A stretch of 64,000 nt of DNA from Roseovarius pacificus (GCF_900142665.1 NZ_FRBR01000002.1:298661-362660), one strand, 5' to 3'. Counted from the first letter of the stretch, positions 53,076-62,156 are shown. The notes: generated by a model from the sequence alone, not told the origin. Made by a program: numbers and translations.

Positions 53076-53125
53076 AGGTATTCAAGCCAACCACTCAAAA
53101 CCATAAAAACAGGGAGTAATGACAA

Positions 53126-54166
53126 ATGAGTGTAAAACGTAAAATCATAACGGCGACGGCAATCGGTGCGCTGGCCAGCGTGACCACGGGGCCGGCTTTC
53201 GCTCAGGAGGCGATCACGATCGCGTCCTGGGGCGGAGCATATCAGGAAGCGCAGCGCAAGGCCTGGTTCGATATCGTCGAAGAGGAACTGGGTATCGAAG
53301 TTCTCGAAGACACGACGTCGGGCGCCGCCGATGTGCGGGTGCAGGTCGCGTCCGGCAGCCCGACATGGGACCTTGTGCAGCAGGGCAACTATACCTGCGC
53401 GCTTCTGGAAAAAGAGGGCAATGTCGAACCGCTCAGCCCTGAAGTTCTGGCCGTGCCGGGCATCCCCGACAGCATGAAGGGCGACGGCTGGATCGGGAAT
53501 CTGGTTTATGGCGCGGTGCTGGCCTATAGCGACGAAGCCTATCCGGATGAAAAGCCCGATTCCTGGGTCGATTTCTGGGATACGGAAACCTTCCCTGGCC
53601 CGAGATCGCTGCGCCGGTCGCCGGTTTACAATCTCGAGGCCGCGCTGCTGGCGGATGGCGTGCCTGTCGACGAACTGTATCCGCTGGACGTAGATCGGGC
53701 GCTGGACAAGCTCAGGGAAATCAAGGACGACGTGATGGTCTGGTGGAGTTCGGGGGCGCAATCGGCCCAAATTCTTCAGGACCGTGAAGTCGATATGGCG
53801 ATGGTCTGGAATGGTCGGGCGCAATCCATTGCCGATGAAGGTGCGCCTGTCAGCATTACCTTCGATGAGCAGGTCGTTCTGAGCGATTGCTGGATCATTC
53901 CCAAGGGCGCCAAGAACAAGGACCTAGCGATGAAGGCGATCGAGGTCATGAGCCGGCCCGAGGTTCAGGCGCGAATTGCGCTGTTCATCAACTACGGTCC
54001 CGCCAATCTGGATGCCTTCGACACAGGGGTTATCCCCGAAGATGTCGCCATGGGCCTGCCGAGCCATCCTGACAACGCGGCCAAAGGCTTTGTTCTGGAT
54101 GCGAAATACTGGGCGGAAAATCTGGATCGCCTGACCCAGGAGTTCGACTTCTTCATCCAGGAGTGA
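53126..54166 (+). CDS. Periplasmic binding protein of a polyamine-type ABC importer (PotD-like)
   Basis: 346 residues. The signal peptide is residues 1-26, cleaved near PAFAQ-EAI. The mature start ITIASWGGAYQEAQRKAWFD and the segments ASGSPTWDLVQQGNY, VDFWDTETFPGPRSLRRSP and DREVDMAMVWNGRAQSIADE are typical of the spermidine/putrescine-binding group. Relatives bind polyamines, opines or other cationic amino compounds. Fifty bp separate it from the hydrolase gene. Only five bp separate its stop from the ATPase start. Confidence 0.92.
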   Translation: MSVKRKIITATAIGALASVTTGPAFAQEAITIASWGGAYQEAQRKAWFDIVEEELGIEVLEDTTSGAADVRVQVASGSPTWDLVQQGNYTCALLEKEGNVEPLSPEVLAVPGIPDSMKGDGWIGNLVYGAVLAYSDEAYPDEKPDSWVDFWDTETFPGPRSLRRSPVYNLEAALLADGVPVDELYPLDVDRALDKLREIKDDVMVWWSSGAQSAQILQDREVDMAMVWNGRAQSIADEGAPVSITFDEQVVLSDCWIIPKGAKNKDLAMKAIEVMSRPEVQARIALFINYGPANLDAFDTGVIPEDVAMGLPSHPDNAAKGFVLDAKYWAENLDRLTQEFDFFIQE

Positions 54167-54171
54167 GCTTG

Positions 54172-55251
54172 ATGAAGTCTTCAATGACTGACGCCGGCGC
54201 GACATCTGTCGGGCCGGCAGCCCATGCCCCGGATACCGAGCATTCCTTGCCGATCTCCGTGCAGTCGCTGGTCAAGTCCTACGGGGCGTTCCGTGCCCTG
54301 GACAATGTCAGCATCGACATTCGCAGCGGTGAGTTCATGACGTTGCTCGGGCCTTCGGGGTCCGGCAAGACGACTTTGCTCATGGTGCTGGCGGGGTTTG
54401 TCCGGCCCGATTCCGGATCGGTTACCTTCGGTGAGCGCGAGATATTGCTGTTGCCGCCGCACAAGCGCGATATCGGCATGGTTTTCCAGAACTACGCGCT
54501 TTTCCCGCATATGACCGTTGCGGAAAATCTCGCTTATCCGCTGAAACTGCGGCGCGCGGGCAAGGCTGAGATACGAGACCGGGTCGAGCGCGCGCTGGAC
54601 CTTGTGCAGCTCAGCGGGCTTGGCGGGCGGGGGATTCATGAATTGTCGGGCGGGCAGCGCCAGCGTGTCGCTCTGGCCCGGGCCGTGATCTTCGAGCCGC
54701 GCATTTTGCTGATGGATGAACCTCTGTCGGCGCTCGACAAGAACCTGCGCGAGCAGATGCAGATCGAAGTGCGCCGCCTGCATGAGCAACTTGGCATCAC
54801 GACTGTTTACGTGACCCACGATCAGCGCGAGGCGCTGACCATGTCGGACCGCATCGCCGTGATCAATGACGGCAGGATTCAGCAGGTGGACGAACCGCGG
54901 GACCTGTATGAAAAGCCATCGACCTATTTCGTCGCCAATTTCATCGGCGAAACCTACAGCCTGCCGGTCGAGGTGTCTGGCAGCTCTGTCATGCTGTTCG
55001 GGCAGCCCATCAAGACGCCGGCCCCCCCGGAACACGGCGACCGGCATCAGGCTTTGATCCTTCGGCCCGAAAACCTGCATGTTTTCGAAGCGGAACCGGA
55101 CCCCGGTATGAACAGCATGGCGGGCACGGTGCGCCAGCATGTTTTCCAGGGGGACAGCATCGTGACCTACCTGACCGTTGCGGGAGATCGTGAAATCGCC
55201 GTGCGCCGCCAGCACCGCAGCGACGAGACCCTGCCCGCGCCGGGCAGCTAG
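54172..55251 (+). CDS. ATP-binding protein of the Pot-type importer (PotA-like), ending at a premature amber codon
   Basis: 359 residues from ATG 54172; GTG 54163 is possible. Walker A LLGPSGSGKTTLLMVLAG, signature LSGGQRQRVALARAVI, Walker B ILLMDEPLSALD, switch His in YVTHDQREALTMSD; the TOBE domain follows residue ~270. The frame stops at TAG 55249-55251, but the same frame continues with VHLGWLVQDTVVLPEEGTS to TGA 55309-55311. That TGA overlaps the next ATG as ATGA, the usual style of this operon. The last beta strand of the TOBE domain is therefore cut off. The ATPase core is intact. Confidence 0.9.
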   Translation: MKSSMTDAGATSVGPAAHAPDTEHSLPISVQSLVKSYGAFRALDNVSIDIRSGEFMTLLGPSGSGKTTLLMVLAGFVRPDSGSVTFGEREILLLPPHKRDIGMVFQNYALFPHMTVAENLAYPLKLRRAGKAEIRDRVERALDLVQLSGLGGRGIHELSGGQRQRVALARAVIFEPRILLMDEPLSALDKNLREQMQIEVRRLHEQLGITTVYVTHDQREALTMSDRIAVINDGRIQQVDEPRDLYEKPSTYFVANFIGETYSLPVEVSGSSVMLFGQPIKTPAPPEHGDRHQALILRPENLHVFEAEPDPGMNSMAGTVRQHVFQGDSIVTYLTVAGDREIAVRRQHRSDETLPAPGS

Positions 55252-55307
55252 GTTCATCTTGGCTGGCTGGTGCAGGATACGGTCGTGCTTCCCGAGGAGG
55301 GGACGTC

Positions 55308-56210
55308 ATGACCGCTCAGGACGTCATGGTTGTCTCGGGCACGGAGCCAAGGAACGAGCGCGCGCTCAGGCGGCAGGCGCGGGGCGAACAGGGGCGGCTG
55401 GTGGCCCTGTCCGTGCCGGCGTTCTTTCTGGTCGGGGCGCTTGTTCTTGTGCCGATGGGCTGGCTGTTCTGGCTGTCGGTTTATGGCTCCGACGGGTTTA
55501 CCGTCGAAAACTACACCCGGCTTTTGCATCCGGCCTACAAGGAAACGCTGATCACGACGTTCGAACTGGCGTTTCTGGTGACGGGGCTTTGCGTTTTGTT
55601 GGGGTTTCCGGTGGCGTACATGGCCTCGCAGCTTGGCCCGAGATGGGCCAGCCTTGTCATGCTGTGTGTGCTGTTCCCGTTCTGGACATCGCTTCTGGTG
55701 CGGACATATGCGTGGCTTGTCCTGTTGCAACGCCGTGGCGTCATCAATTCGTGGCTCATGGATATGGGGCTGATCGATACACCGCTGAAACTTGTGCACA
55801 ATTTCACCGGCACGACGATCGGGATGGTGCATATCATGCTGCCATTCCTTGTCTTGCCGCTGTATGCCAGCATGCGAACGATCGACATGGACCTGATGAA
55901 AGCTGCGGCCAATCTCGGTGCGTCGCCGGTCAGGGCCTTCTGGGGCATCTATGTGCCGCAAACACTGTCCGGTCTGGGGGCGGGGGTGATCCTTGTCTTT
56001 GTGTTGTCGCTTGGCTTTTACGTGACGCCTGCGCTGTTGGGCGGGGGCCGCGTGATGATGTGGGCGATGCAGATCGAACGCTCCATGGCGGTATATGGCG
56101 ATTGGGGCGCCGCGAGCGCACTGGGTGTTGTCCTGCTTGTCATGACGCTGGGAATCCTTTGGGTGCTGCGCCGTCTGACAGGTGCCTCGGCAGGGTCGGG
56201 GGGGCACTGA
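55308..56210 (+). CDS. ABC importer permease (PotB-like)
   Basis: 300 residues, GAGGAGGGGACG before the ATG. About six membrane spans. The EAA loop is in MDLMKAAANLGASPVRAFWG, followed by IYVPQTLSGLGAGVILVF. The start ATG overlaps the original stop of the ATPase frame. It forms the channel with the PotC-like protein encoded one base after it. Confidence 0.92.
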   Translation: MTAQDVMVVSGTEPRNERALRRQARGEQGRLVALSVPAFFLVGALVLVPMGWLFWLSVYGSDGFTVENYTRLLHPAYKETLITTFELAFLVTGLCVLLGFPVAYMASQLGPRWASLVMLCVLFPFWTSLLVRTYAWLVLLQRRGVINSWLMDMGLIDTPLKLVHNFTGTTIGMVHIMLPFLVLPLYASMRTIDMDLMKAAANLGASPVRAFWGIYVPQTLSGLGAGVILVFVLSLGFYVTPALLGGGRVMMWAMQIERSMAVYGDWGAASALGVVLLVMTLGILWVLRRLTGASAGSGGH

Positions 56211-56211
56211 G

Positions 56212-57021
56212 ATGTTGAGAAAACCCGCGACCGCAACACAGGTGACGCATCTTCAGCGGCTCTGGCTGTATGTCGTTTGCGCGCTTGTCATCATTTTCCT
56301 CGTGGCCCCGACGCTGATCGTCATCCCGATGAGTTTTTCGGACTCGCGCTATCTGGAGTTTCCGCCCGAGGCGTGGTCGCTGCGCTGGTACAGGGCCTAT
56401 CTGGACTCAAGTGAATGGCGGCAGGCGACGGTCGTATCGTTCAAGGTTGCGGGGCTGACGATGGTCGTGGCCACCGTAACCGGAACGCTGGCCGCTTACG
56501 GGCTGCATGTCAGCCGGGCGAAAGCGGGGAAATATGTTTCCGTCCTGCTGATATTGCCGATGATCATTCCGGTCATTCTTCTGGCGGTCGGAATTTTCCT
56601 GGCCTTTGCGCCTGTCGGGCTGAACTCGACGATCCCCGGACTGGTTCTGGCGCATTCGGTGCTTGCGATCCCTCTGGTGCTGATCACGGTGACTGCGGGA
56701 ATGCGCAATTTCGATATCAATCAGGAAATGGTCGCGCGTTCGATGGGGGCCTCCCGCCCTTGGGCGTTTCTGACGGTGACACTGCCGCAGATCCGAAATT
56801 CGGTAATGTCCGCGGCCCTTCTGGCCTTTATCATTTCACTCGATGAGGTGGTCATCGCGCTTTTGATCGCGGGGGGCGACAAGGCGACTTTGACGCGGCG
56901 GATGTTCCTGGCCTTGCGCGATGAGATCGACCCGACGATTGCGGCCATCTCGACCTTGCTGATCGGCCTGTCTGTCGTGTTGCTTGCGCTTTCGCAATTC
57001 CTGCAATCGAAGAAGAACTGA
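56212..57021 (+). CDS. ABC importer permease (PotC-like)
   Basis: 269 residues from ATG 56212. N-terminal helix VCALVIIFLVAPTLIVIPM, then the PotC-type SFSDSRYLEFPPEAWSLRWY. The EAA loop is INQEMVARSMGASRPWAFLT. Six spans are likely. It pairs with the PotB-like permease. The next flavoenzyme gene begins 9 bp later. Confidence 0.92.
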   Translation: MLRKPATATQVTHLQRLWLYVVCALVIIFLVAPTLIVIPMSFSDSRYLEFPPEAWSLRWYRAYLDSSEWRQATVVSFKVAGLTMVVATVTGTLAAYGLHVSRAKAGKYVSVLLILPMIIPVILLAVGIFLAFAPVGLNSTIPGLVLAHSVLAIPLVLITVTAGMRNFDINQEMVARSMGASRPWAFLTVTLPQIRNSVMSAALLAFIISLDEVVIALLIAGGDKATLTRRMFLALRDEIDPTIAAISTLLIGLSVVLLALSQFLQSKKN

Positions 57022-57030
57022 GTGTCCAGC

Positions 57031-58338
57031 ATGAGCGACGATCATATCTTTACGGCCGATTTCAAGCCGCAGCCCTTTTGGTGGGACGCCGCGCGCCCGG
57101 GGATCGGCGCGCCGGATACCCTGCCCGGGCGTGTGGATGTCTGTATCATCGGCGGTGGCTATGCCGGGCTGTCCTGTGCGCTGGAACTTGCGCGCAACGG
57201 CACGAATTGCGCCGTGGTGGATACCAAACGGATCGGGCAGGGGGCCAGTTCCCGAAACGGCGGGCTTGTCTCGGGGGGGCTGAAACATGCCGGTCCCAAG
57301 CTGGTCGAGACCGTAGGCGAGGACCGCGCGGCACGATTGCTGACCGAGGCCGCGGGGTCGGTGCCGTTCCTTGACGGCCTGATCGAGCGGGAAGGTATAG
57401 ATTGCGATTTCGCAAAAGTCGGGCGGTTCTACTGTGCGTGGACACGGCAGGATTACGAAGCCATGGCCCGCAGCACCGAGCAGACGGCGGAACTGACCGG
57501 GGCACCGGCCCGTATGGTGCCGCCCGAACGGCAACGCGAGGAAATCGGCAGCGATTACTATCGCGGCGGGCAGGTCGCCGAGGGTGCGGCGACAATCCAT
57601 CCGGCGAAGTACGTGCGCGGTCTGGCCGAAGCCGCACAACGGGCTGGCGCACAAATGATCGGGCAGACCCATGTGACTGGGATGACACGCGGCCCGGACG
57701 GCTGGACAGTCGAGACCGACAGGGGCGTGATCCGCGCCGACAAGGTCATGCTGGGCACGAACGGGTATACCGGGCGGGAGGCCCCATGGTTCCGCCGCCG
57801 GGTCGTGCCGGTCGCCAGCTTTCTGATCGCTACCGAGGAAATCCCTGCCGAGCTTGCCAAAGAGTTGGTGCCCAATGCGCGCGGCCTTGCGGATTCGCGC
57901 CGTGTACTCAGCTATTTCCGCCTTTCGCCGGACCACAAAAGGGTTCTGTGGGGCGGGCGCGTGGGGACGTCGGCCATGGACCCGCGCGAAAGCGCCAGAC
58001 GATTGCGCCGTGTCATGACGCGGGTCTGGCCGCAGTTGAACGATGTGCGCATCAGCCATAGCTGGAACGGCAATGTCGCCTTTACCTTCGATTTCATTCC
58101 CCATCTGGGCGAACACGAGGGCGTGCACTATGCCCTTGGCTGTCAGGGCAGCGGTGTCGCGATGCAGACATGGATGGGCTATCAGGTGGCACGCATGATG
58201 CTGCGCGGTAATAGCGAAAGCGCATTTGCCGAGGGCAATTTTCCCACCATGACCGGCTATCGGGGCAACCCCTGGGTGCTGCCGCTTATCCTGATGTGGT
58301 TCCGTTTGCGTGATCAGATCGACCGGAGGCTGTTATGA
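57031..58338 (+). CDS. FAD-dependent amine oxidoreductase (gamma-glutamylputrescine oxidase/DAO-like), copy 1
   Basis: 435 residues from ATG 57031; GTG 57022 is also in frame. The ~30-residue lead with KPQPFWWDAARP precedes the FAD motif VDVCIIGGGYAGLSCALELA, an arrangement seen in PuuB-type oxidases. GASSRNGGLVSGGLKHAG and the C-terminal ALGCQGSGVAMQTWMGYQVA are also typical. It would oxidise a C-N bond of a secondary or primary amine, giving an aldehyde. Its last bases overlap the M20 gene (ATGA). Confidence 0.88.
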   Translation: MSDDHIFTADFKPQPFWWDAARPGIGAPDTLPGRVDVCIIGGGYAGLSCALELARNGTNCAVVDTKRIGQGASSRNGGLVSGGLKHAGPKLVETVGEDRAARLLTEAAGSVPFLDGLIEREGIDCDFAKVGRFYCAWTRQDYEAMARSTEQTAELTGAPARMVPPERQREEIGSDYYRGGQVAEGAATIHPAKYVRGLAEAAQRAGAQMIGQTHVTGMTRGPDGWTVETDRGVIRADKVMLGTNGYTGREAPWFRRRVVPVASFLIATEEIPAELAKELVPNARGLADSRRVLSYFRLSPDHKRVLWGGRVGTSAMDPRESARRLRRVMTRVWPQLNDVRISHSWNGNVAFTFDFIPHLGEHEGVHYALGCQGSGVAMQTWMGYQVARMMLRGNSESAFAEGNFPTMTGYRGNPWVLPLILMWFRLRDQIDRRLL

Positions 58339-59606
58339 CCGCGAAACACGAAAAAGGCCGCGAGAAAATCCTGACCTGGCTGGACGAGGAGAGGGAGGAC
58401 ATCGTCGGCCTTCTCAAAGCGTTCCTGCGTGCGCCGTCCCCCAACCCACCGGGGAATACGCTGGTGGCGGCCAGGGTGGTGCGTGACTATCTGGATTCGT
58501 GCGGTCTTGAACACCGCGTGATCGACCCGCATCCTGAAATGCCCAATATCGTGGCCAGTTTCGACGGGGAATCACCCGGACGGCATCTTGTTCTCAATGG
58601 GCATATCGACGTTTTCCCGGTGCCCGATGATCGCCACGGATGGACACATGATCCCTGGGGCGGGGAAGAGGCCGATGGCCGTATTTACGGGCGTGGCGCC
58701 TGTGACATGAAACCGGGAACGACGGCCTCGATCATCACGTATTGCCTGCTGCATCGCCTGCAAGCAGACCTTTGCGGGCGGCTGACGCTGACATGCGTGT
58801 CTGACGAGGAAACATTCGGGCCCTGGGGCGCACGATACCTGATGGAACACCATCCCGAGGTGCATGGGGACTGTCTTTTGAATGGCGAGCCGGGCGGGCC
58901 CGAGTCCATTCGCTTTGGTGAACGCGGACCGCTTTGGGTGGAGTTCACCGTGCGGGCAAAAGGCGCCCACGGGGCCTATGTTCATGCGACCGAAAGCGCG
59001 ACCAAGATCGCCATGGCCGTGGCGCGTGATCTTGAGGAGCTGACAGAACTGGAAGGGGAACTGCCGCACAATGTGGCCAGTGCGGTCGATGCGGGCCGGC
59101 CTGTGATGGACAGGATGATGGGCGCGGGTGCGGGAGACCTCGTGTCACGCGTGACACTGAATATCGGGCTGATCGAAGGCGGCGAGAAGGCAAACATGAT
59201 CCCTTCCGAGTGCCGCTTTACCGCGGATTTGCGCCTGCCGGTCGGGATGGACAAATCCGACCTGTTGCCCAGGCTCGCCGAGATCGCCGAACGCTATCCC
59301 GGTGTCGAGTGGCAAGAGGTCGGCGGGGACGCCCCATCCTGGTGTGACCCTCATCACGAGATGGTCGCCATCCTGCAACGAAACGTCGAAGCCTTCGGGC
59401 GCCCGAAGCCGACCCCGATCGTGAGCCTTGGGGGAACCGATGCGCGTTTGTGGCGTCACAACGGGGTTCCCGCCTATGTGTACGGGCCTTATCCGCACGG
59501 TATGGGATCGCATGACGAACACGTGGACATTGAGGAATTCCTGCATGTCGTGCGGACCCATGTTCTTTCGGCGTGGGATTACCTGAGTATCGAAACACGG
59601 GAATGA
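58335..59606 (+). CDS. M20-family amidohydrolase (ArgE/DapE-like deacetylase)
   Basis: 423 residues. Dinuclear zinc motifs: HIDVFPVPDDRHGW (His), GRGACDMKPG (bridging Asp), SDEETFGPWGARY (catalytic Glu) and LNGEPGGPES. The late segment is SLGGTDARLWRHNGVPAYVY with a C-terminal His in GMGSHDEHVDIEEF. It removes an acyl, carbamoyl or peptide group from an amino acid. The tight coupling with a flavoenzyme on each side (ATGA at both ends) points to one pathway with them. Confidence 0.9.
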   Translation: MTAKHEKGREKILTWLDEEREDIVGLLKAFLRAPSPNPPGNTLVAARVVRDYLDSCGLEHRVIDPHPEMPNIVASFDGESPGRHLVLNGHIDVFPVPDDRHGWTHDPWGGEEADGRIYGRGACDMKPGTTASIITYCLLHRLQADLCGRLTLTCVSDEETFGPWGARYLMEHHPEVHGDCLLNGEPGGPESIRFGERGPLWVEFTVRAKGAHGAYVHATESATKIAMAVARDLEELTELEGELPHNVASAVDAGRPVMDRMMGAGAGDLVSRVTLNIGLIEGGEKANMIPSECRFTADLRLPVGMDKSDLLPRLAEIAERYPGVEWQEVGGDAPSWCDPHHEMVAILQRNVEAFGRPKPTPIVSLGGTDARLWRHNGVPAYVYGPYPHGMGSHDEHVDIEEFLHVVRTHVLSAWDYLSIETRE

Positions 59607-60892
59607 ACGCGGCAGTTCCATCGAATTCCCTTTGGGAGGCAACGGCGACGCCGGCCCCTGCATCTGCTTCGCAAGACGGACATATGCGTACAGAGGTGGT
59701 TGTGGTCGGTGGCGGGTTCTGCGGGCTGTCCTGTGCGTTGCACCTTGCGCTAAACGGTGCCGATACGGTGTTACTGGAGGCACAGTCGCCCGGTTGGGGC
59801 GCGTCTGGCAGGAATGGCGGGCAGCTGATCCCCTGTTTCAAGGCCGATCCGGAGGACTTGATTGAAAGGCTGGGGCCGGATCTTGGGGGCGCCATGGCCG
59901 ATCTGGGCGCAGGGGCCGGGGATCTGGTTGCCGGGCTGATCGAGCGATACGGGATCGATTGCGGCTTCCATCGCGACGGGTGGATACTGGGGGTGCATTC
60001 GAACGCCGCTCTTCCGGCGGTCAGGGAGCGGGCCCGGCAGTGGAAAGAACGCGGGCGCGATATACGGCTGCTGGGGCGTGAGGAGGTCGCGGCGCTGACG
60101 GGCTGCGATCGGTATGTGGCGGGCTATCTTGACCCGACGGGCGGGGGGCTGAACCCCTTGTCGCTTGCAAGAGGGCTGGCGGCGGCGGCGCAGGAGATGG
60201 GTGCGCGTCTTTATACCGACAGCCCGGCGTTAAGTATCGAGACGGACGGCAAGGGCTGGAAGGTCAAAACCGGGCGGGGAGTGGTGCAATGCGATCAGGT
60301 CGTGGTGGCGACCGGCGCGTATTCAGGCAATCTGATCCCCGAGCTCAGGCGGAGCATTCTGCCGATGCAATCCTTGCAGATCGCCACGGAACCCTTGCCG
60401 GAACCCCTGCGTAAAACCATCCTGCCCAAGGGCCATGTGGTCAGCGATACCCGGCGTCTTTTGACCTATTTCCGCATGAATGAAGAAGGAAGGCTGGTTT
60501 TCGGGGGGCGTGGCTCTACCGGCGGCGAAAACATGAAATCCGCGCATCTTGTCAGGCTTGAGGCCGCCATGCGCGGTTGTTTTCCGCAGATCGGGACTAT
60601 TCCGGTGACATATCGATGGGCCGGGCAGGTCGACCTGACACCTGAACGCGCCCTGCGGGTCCATTGCCCCAAACCCGGGCTTTGGGCGGTTATCGGGTTC
60701 AGCGGGCGCGGGGTGGCGATTGCCCCCGCTGTGGGCAAGGCGCTGGCGTCCGCTGTCATGGTGCGGGATGCCCGGCACCTGCCGCTTCCGCTGTCGCCGG
60801 TTCGGCCTGTTCCGTTTCACGGCCTGCGCCGCCCGGCCATGGCGCTTGCCGTCGGCTGGTCATGGTTGCGCGACCGGATAGAGGGTGTCTGA
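59603..60892 (+). CDS. FAD-dependent amine oxidoreductase (DAO-like), copy 2
   Basis: 429 residues; the ATG overlaps the M20 stop. A 27-residue lead (including LWEATATPAPASA) precedes the FAD motif TEVVVVGGGFCGLSCALHLA. GWGASGRNGGQLIPCFKADP and the C-terminal VIGFSGRGVAIAPAVGKALA are DAO/PuuB-like. It is of the same family as the 57031 protein but diverged, so it probably serves a second oxidation. The gene ends six bases from the convergent M24 gene. Confidence 0.88.
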   Translation: MNAAVPSNSLWEATATPAPASASQDGHMRTEVVVVGGGFCGLSCALHLALNGADTVLLEAQSPGWGASGRNGGQLIPCFKADPEDLIERLGPDLGGAMADLGAGAGDLVAGLIERYGIDCGFHRDGWILGVHSNAALPAVRERARQWKERGRDIRLLGREEVAALTGCDRYVAGYLDPTGGGLNPLSLARGLAAAAQEMGARLYTDSPALSIETDGKGWKVKTGRGVVQCDQVVVATGAYSGNLIPELRRSILPMQSLQIATEPLPEPLRKTILPKGHVVSDTRRLLTYFRMNEEGRLVFGGRGSTGGENMKSAHLVRLEAAMRGCFPQIGTIPVTYRWAGQVDLTPERALRVHCPKPGLWAVIGFSGRGVAIAPAVGKALASAVMVRDARHLPLPLSPVRPVPFHGLRRPAMALAVGWSWLRDRIEGV

Positions 60893-60898
60893 GAACAC

Positions 60899-62059
60899 TC
60901 AGCGATTTATGAGTTCCAGCGGCAGGCGGCTGAGGACCTCGGGTGTCTGTCCCTCTTCTCGTGTCAGGATGGTGTAGCCTGCCGACATCGCCAGATTGCG
61001 GGGGCCATCGACCAGGATCGCGTGCAGGAACAGGATCATCCCGGGGCGGATCAGGGTGTCGTTTCCGGAATGGATCATCGGCGGCACATCCATCCACGAC
61101 GGCGAATAGGTCGCGCCAAGAGAATAGCCACAGGCCGACAGCCGGGCATGATTGTAGCCCGCGTTGTCGAAGGTGGCGCGATGCGCATCGTCGATCTGCC
61201 CGATGGTGTTTCCACTGCGCGCGGCGTCCGTCATGGCCAGTATCGCATCTTTGGTTGCTGAAAACATGTCGCGATGCCGATCGCCCGGCGTGCCGATGGT
61301 CAGCGTGCGCATCAGGCAGGCGCAGTAATGCCGGTAGCTGCCCGCATGTTCGATGGTCAACTGATCGACATCATCGAGATGCCGGTAGCCTGTGGCGCTG
61401 CGGACCAGAAGGGCGCGATCACCCGAGCCCAGTACGGGGCCGGATGGCGGCATGTCGCCGCCGCCCTCGAGAATGGGGGCGATGCCTGCGGCTGCGATCT
61501 TGCCTTCGAAAACGCCGGGACCGGCTGTTTCAACCATCGCTTCCAGAGACTGATCGGCCAGTTCCGCGGCTTTGCGGACGTATTCGATTTCGGCTTCGGA
61601 CTTGATCAGCCGCAATTCCCGTACAAGGTAGGAGGCATCGACCAGAACGCACCAGCCATCGAGCCTGCGGCGCAGAAGGTCGTGGTTGTCGCCTGTCAGG
61701 CCGAAGCTGCGCAGTTCGAGACCGATTTTTTTGCCCGCAAGCCCTTTTTCCGCAAGGATGTCCTGCAATTCCCGGGTCGGGTCAGCCCCCGGGGCATCGA
61801 ACCACAAACGAATGTCTTCGATGATCGAGGTGCGGCGCGCCTGTTCGAGGTCCGGCTTGCGGGTCAGAAGAACGACCGGATCGTCGTTTGCAGTCACCAG
61901 GGCGCATTGAAAGAAGACGAACCCCTTGGTGTCGAACCCGGTCAGGTAGTAGTGGCTTTCCTGCGAAAATACGAGCAGCGCATCAAGCCCGTCCCGCCGC
62001 ATGAGCGCGCGCGCTTCCTTCAGCCTGCCGTCGAATTCGGAACGTTCGAAATGTATCAT
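60899..62059 (-). CDS. M24-fold hydrolase without metal ligands (creatinase/ectoine-hydrolase-like)
   Basis: 386 residues from ATG 62059 with AAAAGG before it; ATG 62077 is an alternative. N-terminal creatinase domain with FSQESHYYLTGFDTKGFVFF, then a pita-bread domain. The positions that hold the five M24 metal ligands read Glu in TIEHAGSY, Cys in HYCACLMRT, Tyr in GYSLGATYSP, His in FLHAILVD and Ser in AMSAGYTIL. None is a standard ligand set. The IEHAGSYRHYCACLMRT and SPSWMD segments resemble ectoine hydrolase and creatinase, which work without metal. It may hydrolyse a guanidino or amidine compound (inference). Confidence 0.82.
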   Translation of the reverse strand: MIHFERSEFDGRLKEARALMRRDGLDALLVFSQESHYYLTGFDTKGFVFFQCALVTANDDPVVLLTRKPDLEQARRTSIIEDIRLWFDAPGADPTRELQDILAEKGLAGKKIGLELRSFGLTGDNHDLLRRRLDGWCVLVDASYLVRELRLIKSEAEIEYVRKAAELADQSLEAMVETAGPGVFEGKIAAAGIAPILEGGGDMPPSGPVLGSGDRALLVRSATGYRHLDDVDQLTIEHAGSYRHYCACLMRTLTIGTPGDRHRDMFSATKDAILAMTDAARSGNTIGQIDDAHRATFDNAGYNHARLSACGYSLGATYSPSWMDVPPMIHSGNDTLIRPGMILFLHAILVDGPRNLAMSAGYTILTREEGQTPEVLSRLPLELINR

Positions 62060-62125
62060 TTTTTGACCTTTTTCCATTTGCCTGCATGAAAATTTCCACT
62101 TTTCGGTCAGCGTGCCAGAACGCGT

Positions 62126-62156
62126 CAAAGTGGTGACGTCAGGCCTGAAAACTTTG
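62126..62156. promoter_or_regulatory. Inverted repeat upstream of the M24 gene
   Basis: CAAAGT (62126-62131) and ACTTTG (62151-62156) are inverted around the palindrome TGACGTCA (62134-62141). It lies 67-97 bp before the M24 start, so it may be an operator, possibly for the GntR protein encoded at 62677. The rest of 62060-62273 shows no gene. Confidence 0.35.
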
